The notes under the pieces were generated by a model. It saw only the letters and a list, made by a program, of their open reading frames with translations. It had not been told where the DNA came from and made no database searches. The position numbers and the translations under genes are program-made. 64,000 bases of DNA from positions 1 through 64,000 of the forward strand of contig JAEWIF010000017.1 in NCBI GenBank assembly GCA_023387335.1. Direction: 5' to 3'. Numbering within the stretch: position 1 is the stretch's first letter; every line of letters starts with the position of its first letter. This document shows positions 8,904 through 18,805 of this stretch, one piece after another. The DNA comes from Pseudomonadota bacterium. Its GTDB lineage: Bacteria > Pseudomonadota > Gammaproteobacteria > Burkholderiales > Burkholderiaceae_C.

Positions 8904-10286
8904 TCAGACGGCCGGCTTGATGTTCTGGTTGACGCGGAAGAGGTTGCCGGGGTCGTACTTCGCCTTCACCGCCGCCAAGCGGGCGTAGTTGTCGCCGTAG
9001 GTCGCCTGCACACGTCCGTCCGCTTCGTCATCCATCATGAAGTTGACGTACGCGCCCTCCAGGTTGAAGGGGTGGACCGCCTTCCAGTAGGTGCGGCCCC
9101 AGCTCTTGAGCGCCTCCGCCTTGCCGGGGTCGGGGTCGATCCCCGCGATCACCATCGACCAGGTCGCGTCACGCGCGCTCCACGCCGTGGCGTCCCTGGC
9201 GACACGCTGCGCGGCGCCGTCGATCGGGTACAGGTGCATCAGGCACAAGTCGCTGGGCGCACTGGCGGCTTGCGCGATGTGCGTGTCGATGGCCGAGCCG
9301 GACAGGTTCTTGACGAAGTCGCCCTTCCAGTACCACTGCAGTCCCTTCGGGAAGAAGGGATCGAACAGTGAGTTGATGGCGGGAAAGGGCATCTGCGCCA
9401 TCCAGTTGAAGATGGGCGCGGGCAGCTTTCCAAGCAGGCCGGCCATGATCTTCTCGCCTTCCGCCGCGCTGCCGTTGTAGCTGCCGATGACGGCGCAGGC
9501 GCGGCGTCCCCAGTAGTCCTTCGGGAACGGGTCCATCGGAGGCACGGTCTTCAGCCCGACGAACACGCCCAGGTCTTCCGGCGCCGTCGGCAGGAAGTCC
9601 CGGTAGGCGGCCATCACCGCCTTCGCGTGGGTGGCTTCCCAGAAGACCGGTCCCGCGTACACCATGCGGACCGGATGCGCGCGGAAAAGGAAGCTGGTCA
9701 CGACGCCGAAGTTGCCGCCACCCCCGCGCACCGCCCAGAACAGGTCGGGCTGCTCGCGCTCGCTCGCCGACACGAAGCTGCCGTCCGCCAGCACCATGTC
9801 CACTTCGAGCAGGTTGTCGATCGTCAGGCCGTGCTTGCGCGTGAGATAGCCGGTGCCGCCGCCGAGCGTCAGGCCGGCCACGCCCGTGGTCGAGACGATG
9901 CCGAACGGGACCGCGAGGCCGAACGAGTGGGTCGCGTGATCCACGTCGCCCGACGTGCAGCCCGGCTCCACTCGTACGGTCTTCGCCTGGGGATCCACCC
10001 GCACGCTCTTCATCAACGACAGGTCGATCATCAGGCCATCGTCGCAGCTGGCGAGGCCGGGGCCGTTGTGCCCGCCGCCGCGGATCGCGATCAGCAAGCC
10101 CTGGTCGCGGCCGTAGTTCACCGCGGCGATCACGTCGGCCGCATCGACGCAGCGCGCGATGAGGCGCGGCTTCTTGTCGATCATCCCGTTGTAGAGGGCC
10201 CGCACGGCATCGTAGTCGGGGGCGTCTCGCCCGACGACGCGCCCGCGCAAGGTTTGCTGCAGGGCGGAAGCGACCTGGTCTGACAT
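8904..10286 (-). CDS. FAD-binding oxidase (PCMH-type, berberine-bridge-enzyme-like)
   Basis: 460 aa. The N-terminal half is a PCMH-type FAD domain with IAIRGGGHNGPGLA near residue 68; the His is the usual 8-alpha-FAD attachment site. GLTLGGGTGYLTRKHG follows near residue 139, and a C-terminal BBE segment ends YDPGNLFRVNQNIKP. The Cys that forms the second FAD bond in bicovalent family members is replaced (segment IVSTTGVAG), so single covalent attachment is expected. Family members oxidise sugars, alkaloids and aromatic alcohols; the substrate here is unknown. There is no signal peptide. It lies 148 bases downstream of a Bug receptor gene on the same strand and may or may not share its transcript. 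Confidence 0.85.
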   Translation of the reverse strand: MSDQVASALQQTLRGRVVGRDAPDYDAVRALYNGMIDKKPRLIARCVDAADVIAAVNYGRDQGLLIAIRGGGHNGPGLASCDDGLMIDLSLMKSVRVDPQAKTVRVEPGCTSGDVDHATHSFGLAVPFGIVSTTGVAGLTLGGGTGYLTRKHGLTIDNLLEVDMVLADGSFVSASEREQPDLFWAVRGGGGNFGVVTSFLFRAHPVRMVYAGPVFWEATHAKAVMAAYRDFLPTAPEDLGVFVGLKTVPPMDPFPKDYWGRRACAVIGSYNGSAAEGEKIMAGLLGKLPAPIFNWMAQMPFPAINSLFDPFFPKGLQWYWKGDFVKNLSGSAIDTHIAQAASAPSDLCLMHLYPIDGAAQRVARDATAWSARDATWSMVIAGIDPDPGKAEALKSWGRTYWKAVHPFNLEGAYVNFMMDDEADGRVQATYGDNYARLAAVKAKYDPGNLFRVNQNIKPAV

Positions 10287-10434
10287 GGCGTTCTCCTTCA
10301 GCTGTGGAGCGTCAGGTGGAATCTGCCGGAGTCATGTAATCCCGCGGTATCCGCGGCGGGCTCGCGGCGTATCGCTTGTGTATCAGTGCTGCCGCGACCC
10401 CGCCGCTGGCGCGCGTGAAGCAGCACTGTCTTGG

Positions 10435-11400
10435 CTACTTGAGGTTGGCGGCCTTGACGATCGCTTCGAATTTCTTGCGCTCGGCCTGGACGAACCTGGC
10501 GAACTCCGCCGTCGGCATGCCGCTCGGCTGGGCGCCCTGCTTTTCCAGCGTCTCCTTGACGTCAGGCATCTTCAGCACGGCGGCGATGTCACTCTGGATC
10601 CTGGCGACCACCGGCTCCGGTGTCCCTTTCGGAACCCAGATGCCGAACCACTGGTTCAGTTCGAACTTCTCCAGCCCCGGCGTCGCCGCGATCGCGGGGA
10701 CCTTGGGCGCGGCCGGCGAAGAGGTGCTGGAGGAGACGGCCAGCGGCTTCAACGCTCCCTTCTGCACGTGGGGCAGGCCCGCGGGCAGCCCGGCGAAGCC
10801 GATCGAGACATGGTTGGCCAGCAGGTCGGTGATGGATGGCGCGATGCCCTTGTAGGGCACGTGCACCATCTGCGCGCCACTCAGCTGCTCCAGCAGGACC
10901 GCGGCCAGGTGCTGCGGCGTTCCCGCACCGGAGGATGCGTAGGTCACCTTGTTCGGGTTCTTCTTCGCGTAGGCGACGAGTTCGGCGATGTTGGAGTACG
11001 GGTTGGACGGATGCGTGACCAGGATGAAGGGCAGCCGCACCGCCAGCGTCACCGGCACCAGGTCGGTCTCCGGGTCGTACTGCATCTTGTCCATGATGAA
11101 CTGGTTGATCACCACTTCGGCCGTGGCCGACATCATGATGGTGAGCCCGTCGGCCGGCGCACGCGCGACATAGGTCGCGCCGATGGTGCCGCTGCCGCCC
11201 GGCTTGTTGTCCACGATCACGGTCTGCTTCCACCGCTCGGACAGCTTCTGGCCCACCAGGCGCGCCACCGGGTCGACGCCCGCGCCCGCCGGGTAGGGCA
11301 CGACGATCTTCACCGGGTTCTGCGGCCACTCCTGCGCACCGGCACCGGCCATGCAGCCGAGGGCCGCCGCCGCGGCGGCGAGCAACTTCCAAACTTTCAT
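10435..11400 (-). CDS. Bug-family tripartite tricarboxylate transporter substrate-binding protein
   Basis: 321 aa with a Sec signal peptide (MKVWKLLAAAAAALGCMAGAGA). Mature family signatures are VKIVVPYPAGAGVDPVARL, VDNKPGGSGTIGA and VHVPYKGIAPSITDLLA. It is the last gene of a minus-strand operon: GntR regulator, enolase-superfamily enzyme, D-2-hydroxyacid dehydrogenase, then this receptor 37 bases further on. The receptor most likely binds the acid that the operon degrades, perhaps a sugar acid. No membrane subunits of a tripartite transporter are nearby. Confidence 0.9.
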   Translation of the reverse strand: MKVWKLLAAAAAALGCMAGAGAQEWPQNPVKIVVPYPAGAGVDPVARLVGQKLSERWKQTVIVDNKPGGSGTIGATYVARAPADGLTIMMSATAEVVINQFIMDKMQYDPETDLVPVTLAVRLPFILVTHPSNPYSNIAELVAYAKKNPNKVTYASSGAGTPQHLAAVLLEQLSGAQMVHVPYKGIAPSITDLLANHVSIGFAGLPAGLPHVQKGALKPLAVSSSTSSPAAPKVPAIAATPGLEKFELNQWFGIWVPKGTPEPVVARIQSDIAAVLKMPDVKETLEKQGAQPSGMPTAEFARFVQAERKKFEAIVKAANLK

Positions 11401-11437
11401 CAGGTCTCCTTGGGTAATGGACTGGACTTCCGGCGGA

Positions 11438-12394
11438 TCAGGCCCGCCGGAGGATTTCCGCGATGCGCTGCGCGATCAGGGCCGACACCCGCTCGTTCGA
11501 TTCGTGCGTCACACCCGCGACGTGCGGCGTCAGGAACAGGTTGGGACAGCCGGCCAGCGCGGATCCCGGGGGAAGCGGCTCGCGCGCGAACACGTCCACC
11601 GCGGCCGCGCCCAGCGCGCCGGAACGCAGCGCCCGGGCCAGGGCGGGCTCGTCGACGATCCCGCCGCGGGCGGTGTTCACCAGCACGGAGCCGGGCTTCA
11701 TGAGGCCCAGCCGCCGGTCGTCCACCAGGCCGGCGTTCTGCGGCGTGTAAGGCATGTGCAGGCTCACGACGTCGGCCTGGCGAAACAGGTCGTCCAGCTC
11801 TTCGCATCGGGCCGTATCTCGCCACGCCGGGTGCGTCGGCGGCAGCACGGGGTCGTAGGCCAGCACGCGCATGCCCACCGCGCGCGCCAGTTCGCCGACG
11901 CGCTGGCCGACGGAACCGTAGCCCGCCAGGCCGATCGCCTTGCCGGCGATCTCGCGTCCGGAGGCCAGGCGTGCCCGCGGCCATCCACCCGCGGCCACCT
12001 CTTCCGAGGAGAACAGGAATCCACGCAGCAGCACCATGGCCAGGCCCACCACGTACTCGGCCACGGCCGCGGCGTTGGCGCCGACGGCTGGGAGCACGGC
12101 GATGGAGCGACTCCCGCAGTACGCCTGATCGATGTTCTCGAGGCCCACCCCGAGCCGCCCCACCGCGACCAGCCCGGTGGCCCCCGCGAGCAGTTCGCCG
12201 TTGACCTGCGTGCGATTGCGCACGATCAGCGCGTCCGCATCGCGCAGCGCGCCGGCGAGCTCGGCCGGGCGGTCCACCAGGTCCGGGTCGTACACGACGT
12301 CGAATGCATCGCGCAGCGCCTGGACCGCCGCCGCGTCCATGAATTCGGAGATGACGATGCGCCTGCGCATCGGTTGTGGCGCCGTCATTGCCAT
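11438..12394 (-). CDS. D-isomer-specific 2-hydroxyacid dehydrogenase
   Basis: 318 aa from the ATG at 12394, preceded by GAGG at a suitable distance; a second ATG at 12388 overlaps the upstream stop as ATGA. Domain order is that of the phosphoglycerate-dehydrogenase/glyoxylate-reductase family: a split substrate domain around a Rossmann domain with GLAGYGSVGQRVGELA. The catalytic trio is visible: Arg in NTARGGIVDEPAL, Glu in VFAREPLPPGS and His in LTPHVAGVT. It reduces a 2-keto acid or oxidises the D-hydroxy acid with NAD(P). Together with the upstream dehydratase-type enzyme it suggests a sugar-acid or hydroxy-acid route; the substrate is not determinable. Confidence 0.88.
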   Translation of the reverse strand: MAMTAPQPMRRRIVISEFMDAAAVQALRDAFDVVYDPDLVDRPAELAGALRDADALIVRNRTQVNGELLAGATGLVAVGRLGVGLENIDQAYCGSRSIAVLPAVGANAAAVAEYVVGLAMVLLRGFLFSSEEVAAGGWPRARLASGREIAGKAIGLAGYGSVGQRVGELARAVGMRVLAYDPVLPPTHPAWRDTARCEELDDLFRQADVVSLHMPYTPQNAGLVDDRRLGLMKPGSVLVNTARGGIVDEPALARALRSGALGAAAVDVFAREPLPPGSALAGCPNLFLTPHVAGVTHESNERVSALIAQRIAEILRRA

Positions 12395-13548
12395 TGGTGC
12401 CTCACGCGGAATTGGCCGAGCGCTTCCATGTCGGGGGCGACGCCGAGGCCGGGCTCGTCCGACAGCGTGACCACGCCCTCCACCACCCGCGGGTGCGGCA
12501 CGGCCAGCAACTCGCGCAGCGGATTGGGGTTCGAGTCCACTTCGACGTAACCCGGCCCGCCGACGGCGGCCTTGAGGTGCATGGAGGCGACGAGTCCGAT
12601 GCCGCCGCCGAGCCAGTGCGGGCAGAACAAGCGGCCCGCCGCCAGCGTTTCCCGGCCGACGGGCACGCAGCCGCTGAAGCCACCCCATTTGCCCAGGTCG
12701 GGCTGCACCACCGCGAAGGCGCCGCTGCCCAGGGCCTCGGCGAACTGGGCCCCGCGCATGTTCTCTCCGGCCGCCAGCGGCAGCGGCGATTCGGCGGCGA
12801 GCCGCCTCCACTCCGTCCAGGGCCGGTCGGCCGCCAGCGGTTCCTCCAGCCATTGGAGTCCGAACTGCGCCATGCGACGGCTCATCTCGACCGCCTCCTC
12901 GACGCTCCAGGCCTGGTTGGCATCCACCATCAGGGGCGCGTCCGCGCCCAGCAGCTCACGCAAGGCCCGCAGGTTGGCGAGGTCGCGTTCAGCCCCGAAG
13001 CCGACCTTGAGCTTGAAGGCGCGAAAGCCCTCGTCGCGCTTGGCCGCGGCCAGCCGTTCCGGCTGCGTTGGGCTGAGCCCGGAGGCATAGGTCGCCACCT
13101 TGTCGCCGCCGCCGAGCAGCCGCCACAGCGGCTGGCGCAGCCGCCGGCCCAGGAGATCCCACAGCGCCATGTCGGCGCCGGCGATGGCCTGGGCCACCGT
13201 CCCGGGCTCGCCGCATTGCAGGCCGAGGATGTGCAGTCGGCGTGTCGCCTCGCGGAAGGCTTCTTCCGGCGAGCTCCACGGCCGCTCCAGGAAGATGGGG
13301 GCAACGGCGGACTCGAACAGCCGGGCGCGGTGCTCCGCCCCCACGCCGGGGAAGTTGCACCAGATCTCGCCCCACCCTGCGACGCCTTCGCCGTCCTCGG
13401 CGCGCACCAGCACGGCGGGTCGGTCATGCATGATGCCGAAGGAGGTCTGCACGGGCTCGTCGATCGGTACCCGGAAGACGAAGGCTTGCAGCTTCGCAAG
13501 CCGCACGGGCGAGGTGGAACTGGCCGCGAGGGCCGGAAGGCTGGTCAT
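12385..13548 (-). CDS. Mandelate racemase / muconate lactonizing enzyme family protein (enolase superfamily)
   Basis: 387 aa. Enolase-superfamily enzymes abstract a proton next to a carboxylate to racemise, dehydrate or cycloisomerise acids. The barrel shows the KxK base (FKLKVGFG, near residue 210) and Mg ligands in MVDANQAW, WLEEP and AAGENM. The opposite-face His sits in FCPHWLGGGIGL near residue 320, a pattern typical of acid-sugar dehydratases. The start lies directly after the stop of the GntR gene, and the stop overlaps the start of the dehydrogenase. The three genes are therefore translationally linked. The likely role is dehydration or racemisation of a sugar acid or hydroxy acid taken up with the Bug receptor. 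Confidence 0.87.
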   Translation of the reverse strand: MTSLPALAASSTSPVRLAKLQAFVFRVPIDEPVQTSFGIMHDRPAVLVRAEDGEGVAGWGEIWCNFPGVGAEHRARLFESAVAPIFLERPWSSPEEAFREATRRLHILGLQCGEPGTVAQAIAGADMALWDLLGRRLRQPLWRLLGGGDKVATYASGLSPTQPERLAAAKRDEGFRAFKLKVGFGAERDLANLRALRELLGADAPLMVDANQAWSVEEAVEMSRRMAQFGLQWLEEPLAADRPWTEWRRLAAESPLPLAAGENMRGAQFAEALGSGAFAVVQPDLGKWGGFSGCVPVGRETLAAGRLFCPHWLGGGIGLVASMHLKAAVGGPGYVEVDSNPNPLRELLAVPHPRVVEGVVTLSDEPGLGVAPDMEALGQFRVRHQWQ

Positions 13549-14325
13549 CTATTTCTTGACGGCGGGTTGCCTGGGTTGGGGCCGCCCGGCGAACAGGTCG
13601 AGCTCGATCTGGATCATCTGGGCGGGGTACTGGATGTGCGCGTAATAGACGATGCGCCCCCGCGGGTCCTGCAGCGAGCGGCACACGTCGGCGATCGGGT
13701 CGGCCACGCCGATGTCCAGGTGCGCCGCCGTTTGCTCGTCGGACACGGTGACACGCATGATCTGGCGTGCGGCCGCGATTTGCACCTGGGGCAGCGCGGC
13801 CAGCCTGGGGATCACGGGTTCACTGCTGAAGCCCTTGGGATCGAGGGCGAACACGTGCTGGGCCAGGAAAATGTCGATCAGGCAATAGGGCCGCTCGTCG
13901 CGGTAGTGCACACGGCGCAGGCGGCGATACGGCCCGGCGACGTCGCCGGCGGCGAAATGCGGCACCAGAGGGTGGTCGTCTTCGTCCTGGTCGATGGCCA
14001 GCATCCGGATCTTCAGTTCCGATACGGAGCGCACGAGCTCCTCGAACGAGGTGGCCAGCTTGAACCAGCGCTGCTGGGACAGATCCTTCATGACGAAGGT
14101 GCCGCGGCCGCGGGTGCGCCGGATCAGACCCTCTTCCTCCAGGCGCGCCAGCGCTTCGCGCAGCGTGATGCGCGACACCTGGAATTCCCCCTCCAGCTCG
14201 TTCAGCGTGGGAATCTGCGCGTCCATCGGCCAGTCCTGACGCTCGATCTTCTGGCGCATCAGGTGGGCGACCTGCAGATACAGGGGAACACGGCTCTTCT
14301 GGAAGACGGAAACCGGGTTTATCAC
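13549..14325 (-). CDS. GntR-family (HutC/UTRA subfamily) transcriptional regulator
   Basis: 258 aa from a GTG at 14325; no in-frame ATG occurs before an upstream stop. The N-terminal winged helix (about residues 13-80) has the GntR signature VSRITLREALARLEEEGLI and RGRGTFV. The C-terminal UTRA ligand-binding domain spans about residues 100-245. Such proteins usually repress a catabolic operon until a pathway acid or sugar binds. It is the first gene of the operon that it probably controls, so autoregulation is expected. An 8-bp palindrome, TGATATCA, sits 8 bases upstream of the start. Confidence 0.88.
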   Translation of the reverse strand: MINPVSVFQKSRVPLYLQVAHLMRQKIERQDWPMDAQIPTLNELEGEFQVSRITLREALARLEEEGLIRRTRGRGTFVMKDLSQQRWFKLATSFEELVRSVSELKIRMLAIDQDEDDHPLVPHFAAGDVAGPYRRLRRVHYRDERPYCLIDIFLAQHVFALDPKGFSSEPVIPRLAALPQVQIAAARQIMRVTVSDEQTAAHLDIGVADPIADVCRSLQDPRGRIVYYAHIQYPAQMIQIELDLFAGRPQPRQPAVKK

Positions 14326-14332
14326 AAAGTCA

Positions 14333-14340
14333 TGATATCA
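14333..14340. promoter_or_regulatory. Possible GntR operator (8-bp palindrome)
   Basis: TGATATCA is self-complementary and lies immediately upstream of the GntR start codon, where an autoregulatory site would be expected. HutC-type regulators bind short AT-centred palindromes. An 8-bp palindrome can arise by chance, so this is only a candidate. Confidence 0.3.
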
Positions 14341-14443
14341 GGCACTTCCCGGTCCAGGGCAAGACGCGACAGCGCGCAAGGTTCTACGCACTCGCCATAG
14401 GCGTCGAAGGGCCAGATCGGCGAGAAAAATCCCGCCACAGCCC

Positions 14444-14488
14444 CAAAGGAAAAGGGCCTGATGCTCTCTATTTGCTAGCATCAGGCCC
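14444..14488 (-). terminator. Rho-independent terminator after tRNA-Ser
   Basis: A perfect 12-bp inverted repeat (GGGCCTGATGCT at 14454-14465 pairing with 14477-14488) with an 11-base loop is followed, on the minus strand, by the T-rich run CTTTTCCTTT. It sits 7 bases beyond the 3' end of tRNA-Ser and should end the serS-tRNA transcript. Confidence 0.85.
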
Positions 14489-14495
14489 AGTGTTC

Positions 14496-14586
14496 TGGCG
14501 GAGCAGGAGGGATTCGAACCCTCGATACGGTGAAACCGTATACCGGATTTCGAGTCCGGCGCATTCGACCACTCTGCCACCGCTCC
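14496..14586 (-). tRNA. tRNA-Ser (anticodon CGA)
   Basis: A 91-base class II tRNA with encoded CCA. The acceptor arm GGAGCGG pairs with the 3' arm before CCA. The anticodon stem CCGGA/TCCGG encloses the loop CTCGAAA, anticodon CGA, which reads UCG. The long serine-type variable arm (TACGGT/ACCGTA hairpin) and the T-arm with GGTTCGAATCC are present. It lies 56 bases downstream of serS on the same strand, before a strong terminator, so the charging enzyme and its substrate tRNA appear to share a transcript. Confidence 0.96.
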
Positions 14587-14642
14587 GTTTATTCGGTTTC
14601 GCGTGGTGCGAAGCCCGCCATTCTAACGCAGCCGCGGAAGGC

Positions 14643-15953
<1,311 letters not shown>

Positions 15954-16038
15954 CGCTGGATTTTATTCGGCGGGCTCCCAGGATTGGGCCTTTGGTTCGA
16001 AGGAGGCATCCGCATGCGGACCGGCGAGCGAACCACGG

Positions 16039-16058
16039 GCAGCGTGCGCTGCTTTTTT
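16039..16058 (+). terminator. Terminator-like hairpin upstream of a small lipoprotein gene
   Basis: GCAGC-GTGC-GCTGC followed by six T residues, oriented for plus-strand transcription. No plus-strand gene precedes it: serS and the tRNA are on the other strand. It could stop antisense transcription into or out of serS, or act as a leader attenuator for the 45-codon gene at 16120. The stem is only 5 bp. Confidence 0.4.
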
Positions 16059-16119
16059 CCTACGCGGCCCTAGGCCTTCGGGCGACGGCCGGCCTGCGCC
16101 GCAAGCCCACACTGGCGGC

Positions 16120-16257
16120 ATGAGCCGCCCTCTTCTCGCTGCGATCACGCTGTCGCTCGCGACCCTCGTCCTGTCGGGCTGCGCCTCCCGCATGCCGTTC
16201 CCCGACGAGGCCGATGCCTGGGGCTTCGAGCCCCTCGCGTTCTCCTACTCGCGCTGA
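16120..16257 (+). CDS. Small predicted lipoprotein (45 aa)
   Basis: The ATG at 16120 opens a 45-codon frame. It encodes a hydrophobic signal segment ending in the lipobox LVLSGC (Cys near residue 20), followed by a short polar tail ending FSYSR. This is the architecture of a tiny outer- or inner-membrane lipoprotein. No family is recognised and no function can be given. The stop is 3 bases from the stop of the convergent FtsX-like permease gene. There is no strong ribosome-binding site, so expression is uncertain, but the lipobox is well formed. Confidence 0.55.
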   Translation: MSRPLLAAITLSLATLVLSGCASRMPFPDEADAWGFEPLAFSYSR

Positions 16258-16260
16258 CGC

Positions 16261-18780
16261 CTACTCGGCCGCCCGCCGCAGGGTCTCGACGACCGGCCGC
16301 CGCAGCACTTCCCGCAGACCCCACCAGCCCGCGCCGAGCGCCAGCGCGGCACCGGCGAGCGCGCCCGCGACCGGCACCAGCGGCGAAGCCGTCCAGCTGA
16401 AGTCGAACACGTAGCGCGCGAGGCCCCAGCCGACCAGCGACGCGACCACGCTCGCGAGGAACCCCGCGAGCAGGCCCACGCCCGCGAGCTCGGCGCGCTG
16501 CACCTGCCGCAGCAGCGAGCCGCGCGCGCCGACGGCCCGCATGATCGCGAACTCCCGCGCGCGCTCCTCGCGCGTCGCCGTGACGGCCGCGAACAGCACC
16601 ACCAGGCCCGCGGCGAGCGTGAAGCCGAAGAGGAACTCCACCGCGCGCACCACCTTGTCGAGCACCGACTGCACCTGGTTGATCGTGCTGGTCATGTCCA
16701 CGTTGGTGATGTTGGGGAATTGGCGCACCAGCCCGCTGTCGAAGCCCTTGCGCTCCGGCGCGCGGAACGAAGTCATGAAGGTCGCCGGCACGTCGGGCAC
16801 CTGGCTCACCGGGTACATGACGAAGAAGTTGGCGCGCATCGATCCCCAGTCCACCTTGCGCAGGCTGGTGATGCGCGCCTCGCTGGTCACGCCGGCGATG
16901 TCGAACCGCAGCATGTCGCCCAGCTTCAGGCCCAGCGTCTCGGCGATGCCCGCCTCCACGCTCACCGCGCCGGCTTCTTCCGGCTGCCAGCGGCCGGCCA
17001 CGATCTCGTTGTGCGTGGGCGCGGTCGCCGCGTTGGAGAGGTTGAACTCGCGGTCCACCAGCCGGCGCGCGCGGTCCTCGGTGTAGTCGTCCGGGCCGAC
17101 GGCGCGGCCGTTCACCGCCACCAGGCGGCCGCGGAACATCGGGTACCAGTCGTAGCGCTGGACGCCGCCCGCGCGCAGCGCCTTCTGGAAATCGCCGGCC
17201 TGCTCGGGCATGACGTTGATGACGAACCGGTTGGGCGCGTCCGGCGGCGTGGCCGCGCGCCAGCTGGACACCAGGTCGGTGCGCAGCAGCACCAGCAGCA
17301 TCAGCGCCAGCAGGCCGACGGCCAGCGAACTCACCTGCACCACCGCGTACACCGGGCGAGCCGACAGCTGGCGCGTGGCCAGCACCAGCCAGCGCGGCGC
17401 CGTGGCCTCGTTGACCGACAGGCGCAGCAGCTTCACCGCGCCCCAGCTGAGCACCGCGAACAGCAGCACCGCGCCCGCGAAGCCGCCGACGGCGATGCCA
17501 CCGAGCTTGAGGTCGCTGCTGGCCGCCAGCAGTAGCGTGGCGAAGCCGAGCACGCCGATGCCCAGCACCAGGGCTGATGCCGGCTTGAGGTTGCCGACAT
17601 CGCGGCGGATCACGCGCAGCGGCGGCACCTGCGCCAGCTGCAGCACCGGTGGCAGGCCGAAAGCGAACAGCAGCGTGAGGCCCATGCCGAATCCGAAACC
17701 CACCGGCCACAGGCTGGCAACCGGCAGCGTGGTCTCCACCAGCCCGGACAGCATCAGCACGAAGACGAAGTGCACCGCGAAGCCGAACGCCACGCCCATC
17801 GCGCTGGCCGCCAGGCCGATCAGCCCGAACTCCACCGCGTAGGCCGAGGCGATCTTGCGTTGCGACTGGCCCAGCACGCGCAGCATCGCGCAGTCGTCCA
17901 GGTGGCCGGCCGCGAAGCCGCGCGCGGCGAGAGCGACCGCGACTGCGCTGAGCAGCGCCGAGAGCAGCGCCACGAGGTTGAGGAATTTCTCGGCCCGGTC
18001 CAGCGTCTGGCGCATCTCGGGCCGGCCGCTTTCCAGCGATTCCACGCGCACGCCGCGCACGTCGGTGCGCGTGGCTTCGGTGCTCGCGAACTGGACGAAG
18101 CTCTTGACGGCGCGGTCCGGTCCCGCGACCGCGAAGCGATAGCTGACGCGGCTCGCGGGCTGGATCAACCGCGTGGCCGGCAGGTCGGCCTCGTGGATCA
18201 TCACGCGCGGCGCGAAGGTGGAAAAGCCGGTGCCGCGGTCCGGCTCCAGCAGCACGACGCGGCCGATGCGCAGGCTGGTGTCGCCCAGCAGCAGCAGGTC
18301 GCCCGGCGCGAGGCCGAGCGCTTCGAGCAGCGGCCGGTCGACCCAGGCCTCGCCGCGCTGCGGCACCTCGCGCGTGCGGGTGCCGGACGCATCGGCGGTG
18401 TCGGCGACCGTGAGCTCGCCGCGCAGCGGATAGCCCGCCTGTACCGCCTTGAGCGAGACCAGCCGCGCGCCGCCGCCCTTGTCGTCGGGCGCGCGCGCCA
18501 TGGTCGGGAAGAGGACGGTGGTGACGCCCTGCAGGCCCAGCGCCTGCGCGCGTTCGATGAACAGCTTCGGGGTCGGGTTGTCGCTGGCGACCACCGCGTC
18601 GCCCCCGAGCAGCTGCCGCGCGTCGCGCGAGAGGCCGCCCTTGAGCCGGTCGGCGAAGAAGCCCACGGCGGTGAGCGCGGCGACGGCCAGCGTCACCGCC
18701 ACCAGCAGCAGCCGCAGTTCGCCGGCGCGCAGGTCGCGCCACAGGGTGCGCCAGCCCAGGCGCCAGGCAGAAATCTCCAT
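16261..18780 (-). CDS. FtsX-like ABC transporter permease (YbbP type)
   Basis: 839 aa, the length of the YbbP-type double-FtsX permeases. One N-terminal helix (residues 24-42) is followed by a large extracytoplasmic domain. Then come roughly nine further membrane helices in two FtsX blocks, with a second periplasmic domain between about residues 500 and 700. Such permeases work with a YbbA/LolD-like ATPase to move or release envelope lipids or peptides. No ATPase gene is in the window. It starts 25 bases after the stop of the PKS gene on the same strand. It may therefore be co-transcribed with the NRPS-PKS genes and could serve export, or be an unrelated housekeeping gene reached by read-through. 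Confidence 0.85.
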   Translation of the reverse strand: MEISAWRLGWRTLWRDLRAGELRLLLVAVTLAVAALTAVGFFADRLKGGLSRDARQLLGGDAVVASDNPTPKLFIERAQALGLQGVTTVLFPTMARAPDDKGGGARLVSLKAVQAGYPLRGELTVADTADASGTRTREVPQRGEAWVDRPLLEALGLAPGDLLLLGDTSLRIGRVVLLEPDRGTGFSTFAPRVMIHEADLPATRLIQPASRVSYRFAVAGPDRAVKSFVQFASTEATRTDVRGVRVESLESGRPEMRQTLDRAEKFLNLVALLSALLSAVAVALAARGFAAGHLDDCAMLRVLGQSQRKIASAYAVEFGLIGLAASAMGVAFGFAVHFVFVLMLSGLVETTLPVASLWPVGFGFGMGLTLLFAFGLPPVLQLAQVPPLRVIRRDVGNLKPASALVLGIGVLGFATLLLAASSDLKLGGIAVGGFAGAVLLFAVLSWGAVKLLRLSVNEATAPRWLVLATRQLSARPVYAVVQVSSLAVGLLALMLLVLLRTDLVSSWRAATPPDAPNRFVINVMPEQAGDFQKALRAGGVQRYDWYPMFRGRLVAVNGRAVGPDDYTEDRARRLVDREFNLSNAATAPTHNEIVAGRWQPEEAGAVSVEAGIAETLGLKLGDMLRFDIAGVTSEARITSLRKVDWGSMRANFFVMYPVSQVPDVPATFMTSFRAPERKGFDSGLVRQFPNITNVDMTSTINQVQSVLDKVVRAVEFLFGFTLAAGLVVLFAAVTATREERAREFAIMRAVGARGSLLRQVQRAELAGVGLLAGFLASVVASLVGWGLARYVFDFSWTASPLVPVAGALAGAALALGAGWWGLREVLRRPVVETLRRAAE

Positions 18781-18805
18781 GGCGCCGGACCTTATCAGGT
18801 GTGCC

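Noticed and set aside
10496..10800. Possible tripartite transporter membrane genes beside the Bug receptors
   Set aside because: No TctA- or TctB-like membrane protein is encoded near any of the three receptors.
5312..11400. A genomic island or prophage spanning the catabolic operons and the nearby tRNA
   Set aside because: The tRNA-Ser is intact with no direct repeat of its 3' end seen in the window, and there is no integrase, transposase or phage gene.
12376..14400. Long plus-strand frames opposite the GntR/enolase-superfamily operon and similar antisense frames over serS, metG and the formate dehydrogenase genes
   Set aside because: Same composition artefact; the minus- or plus-strand partners carry catalytic motifs and proper starts, these do not.
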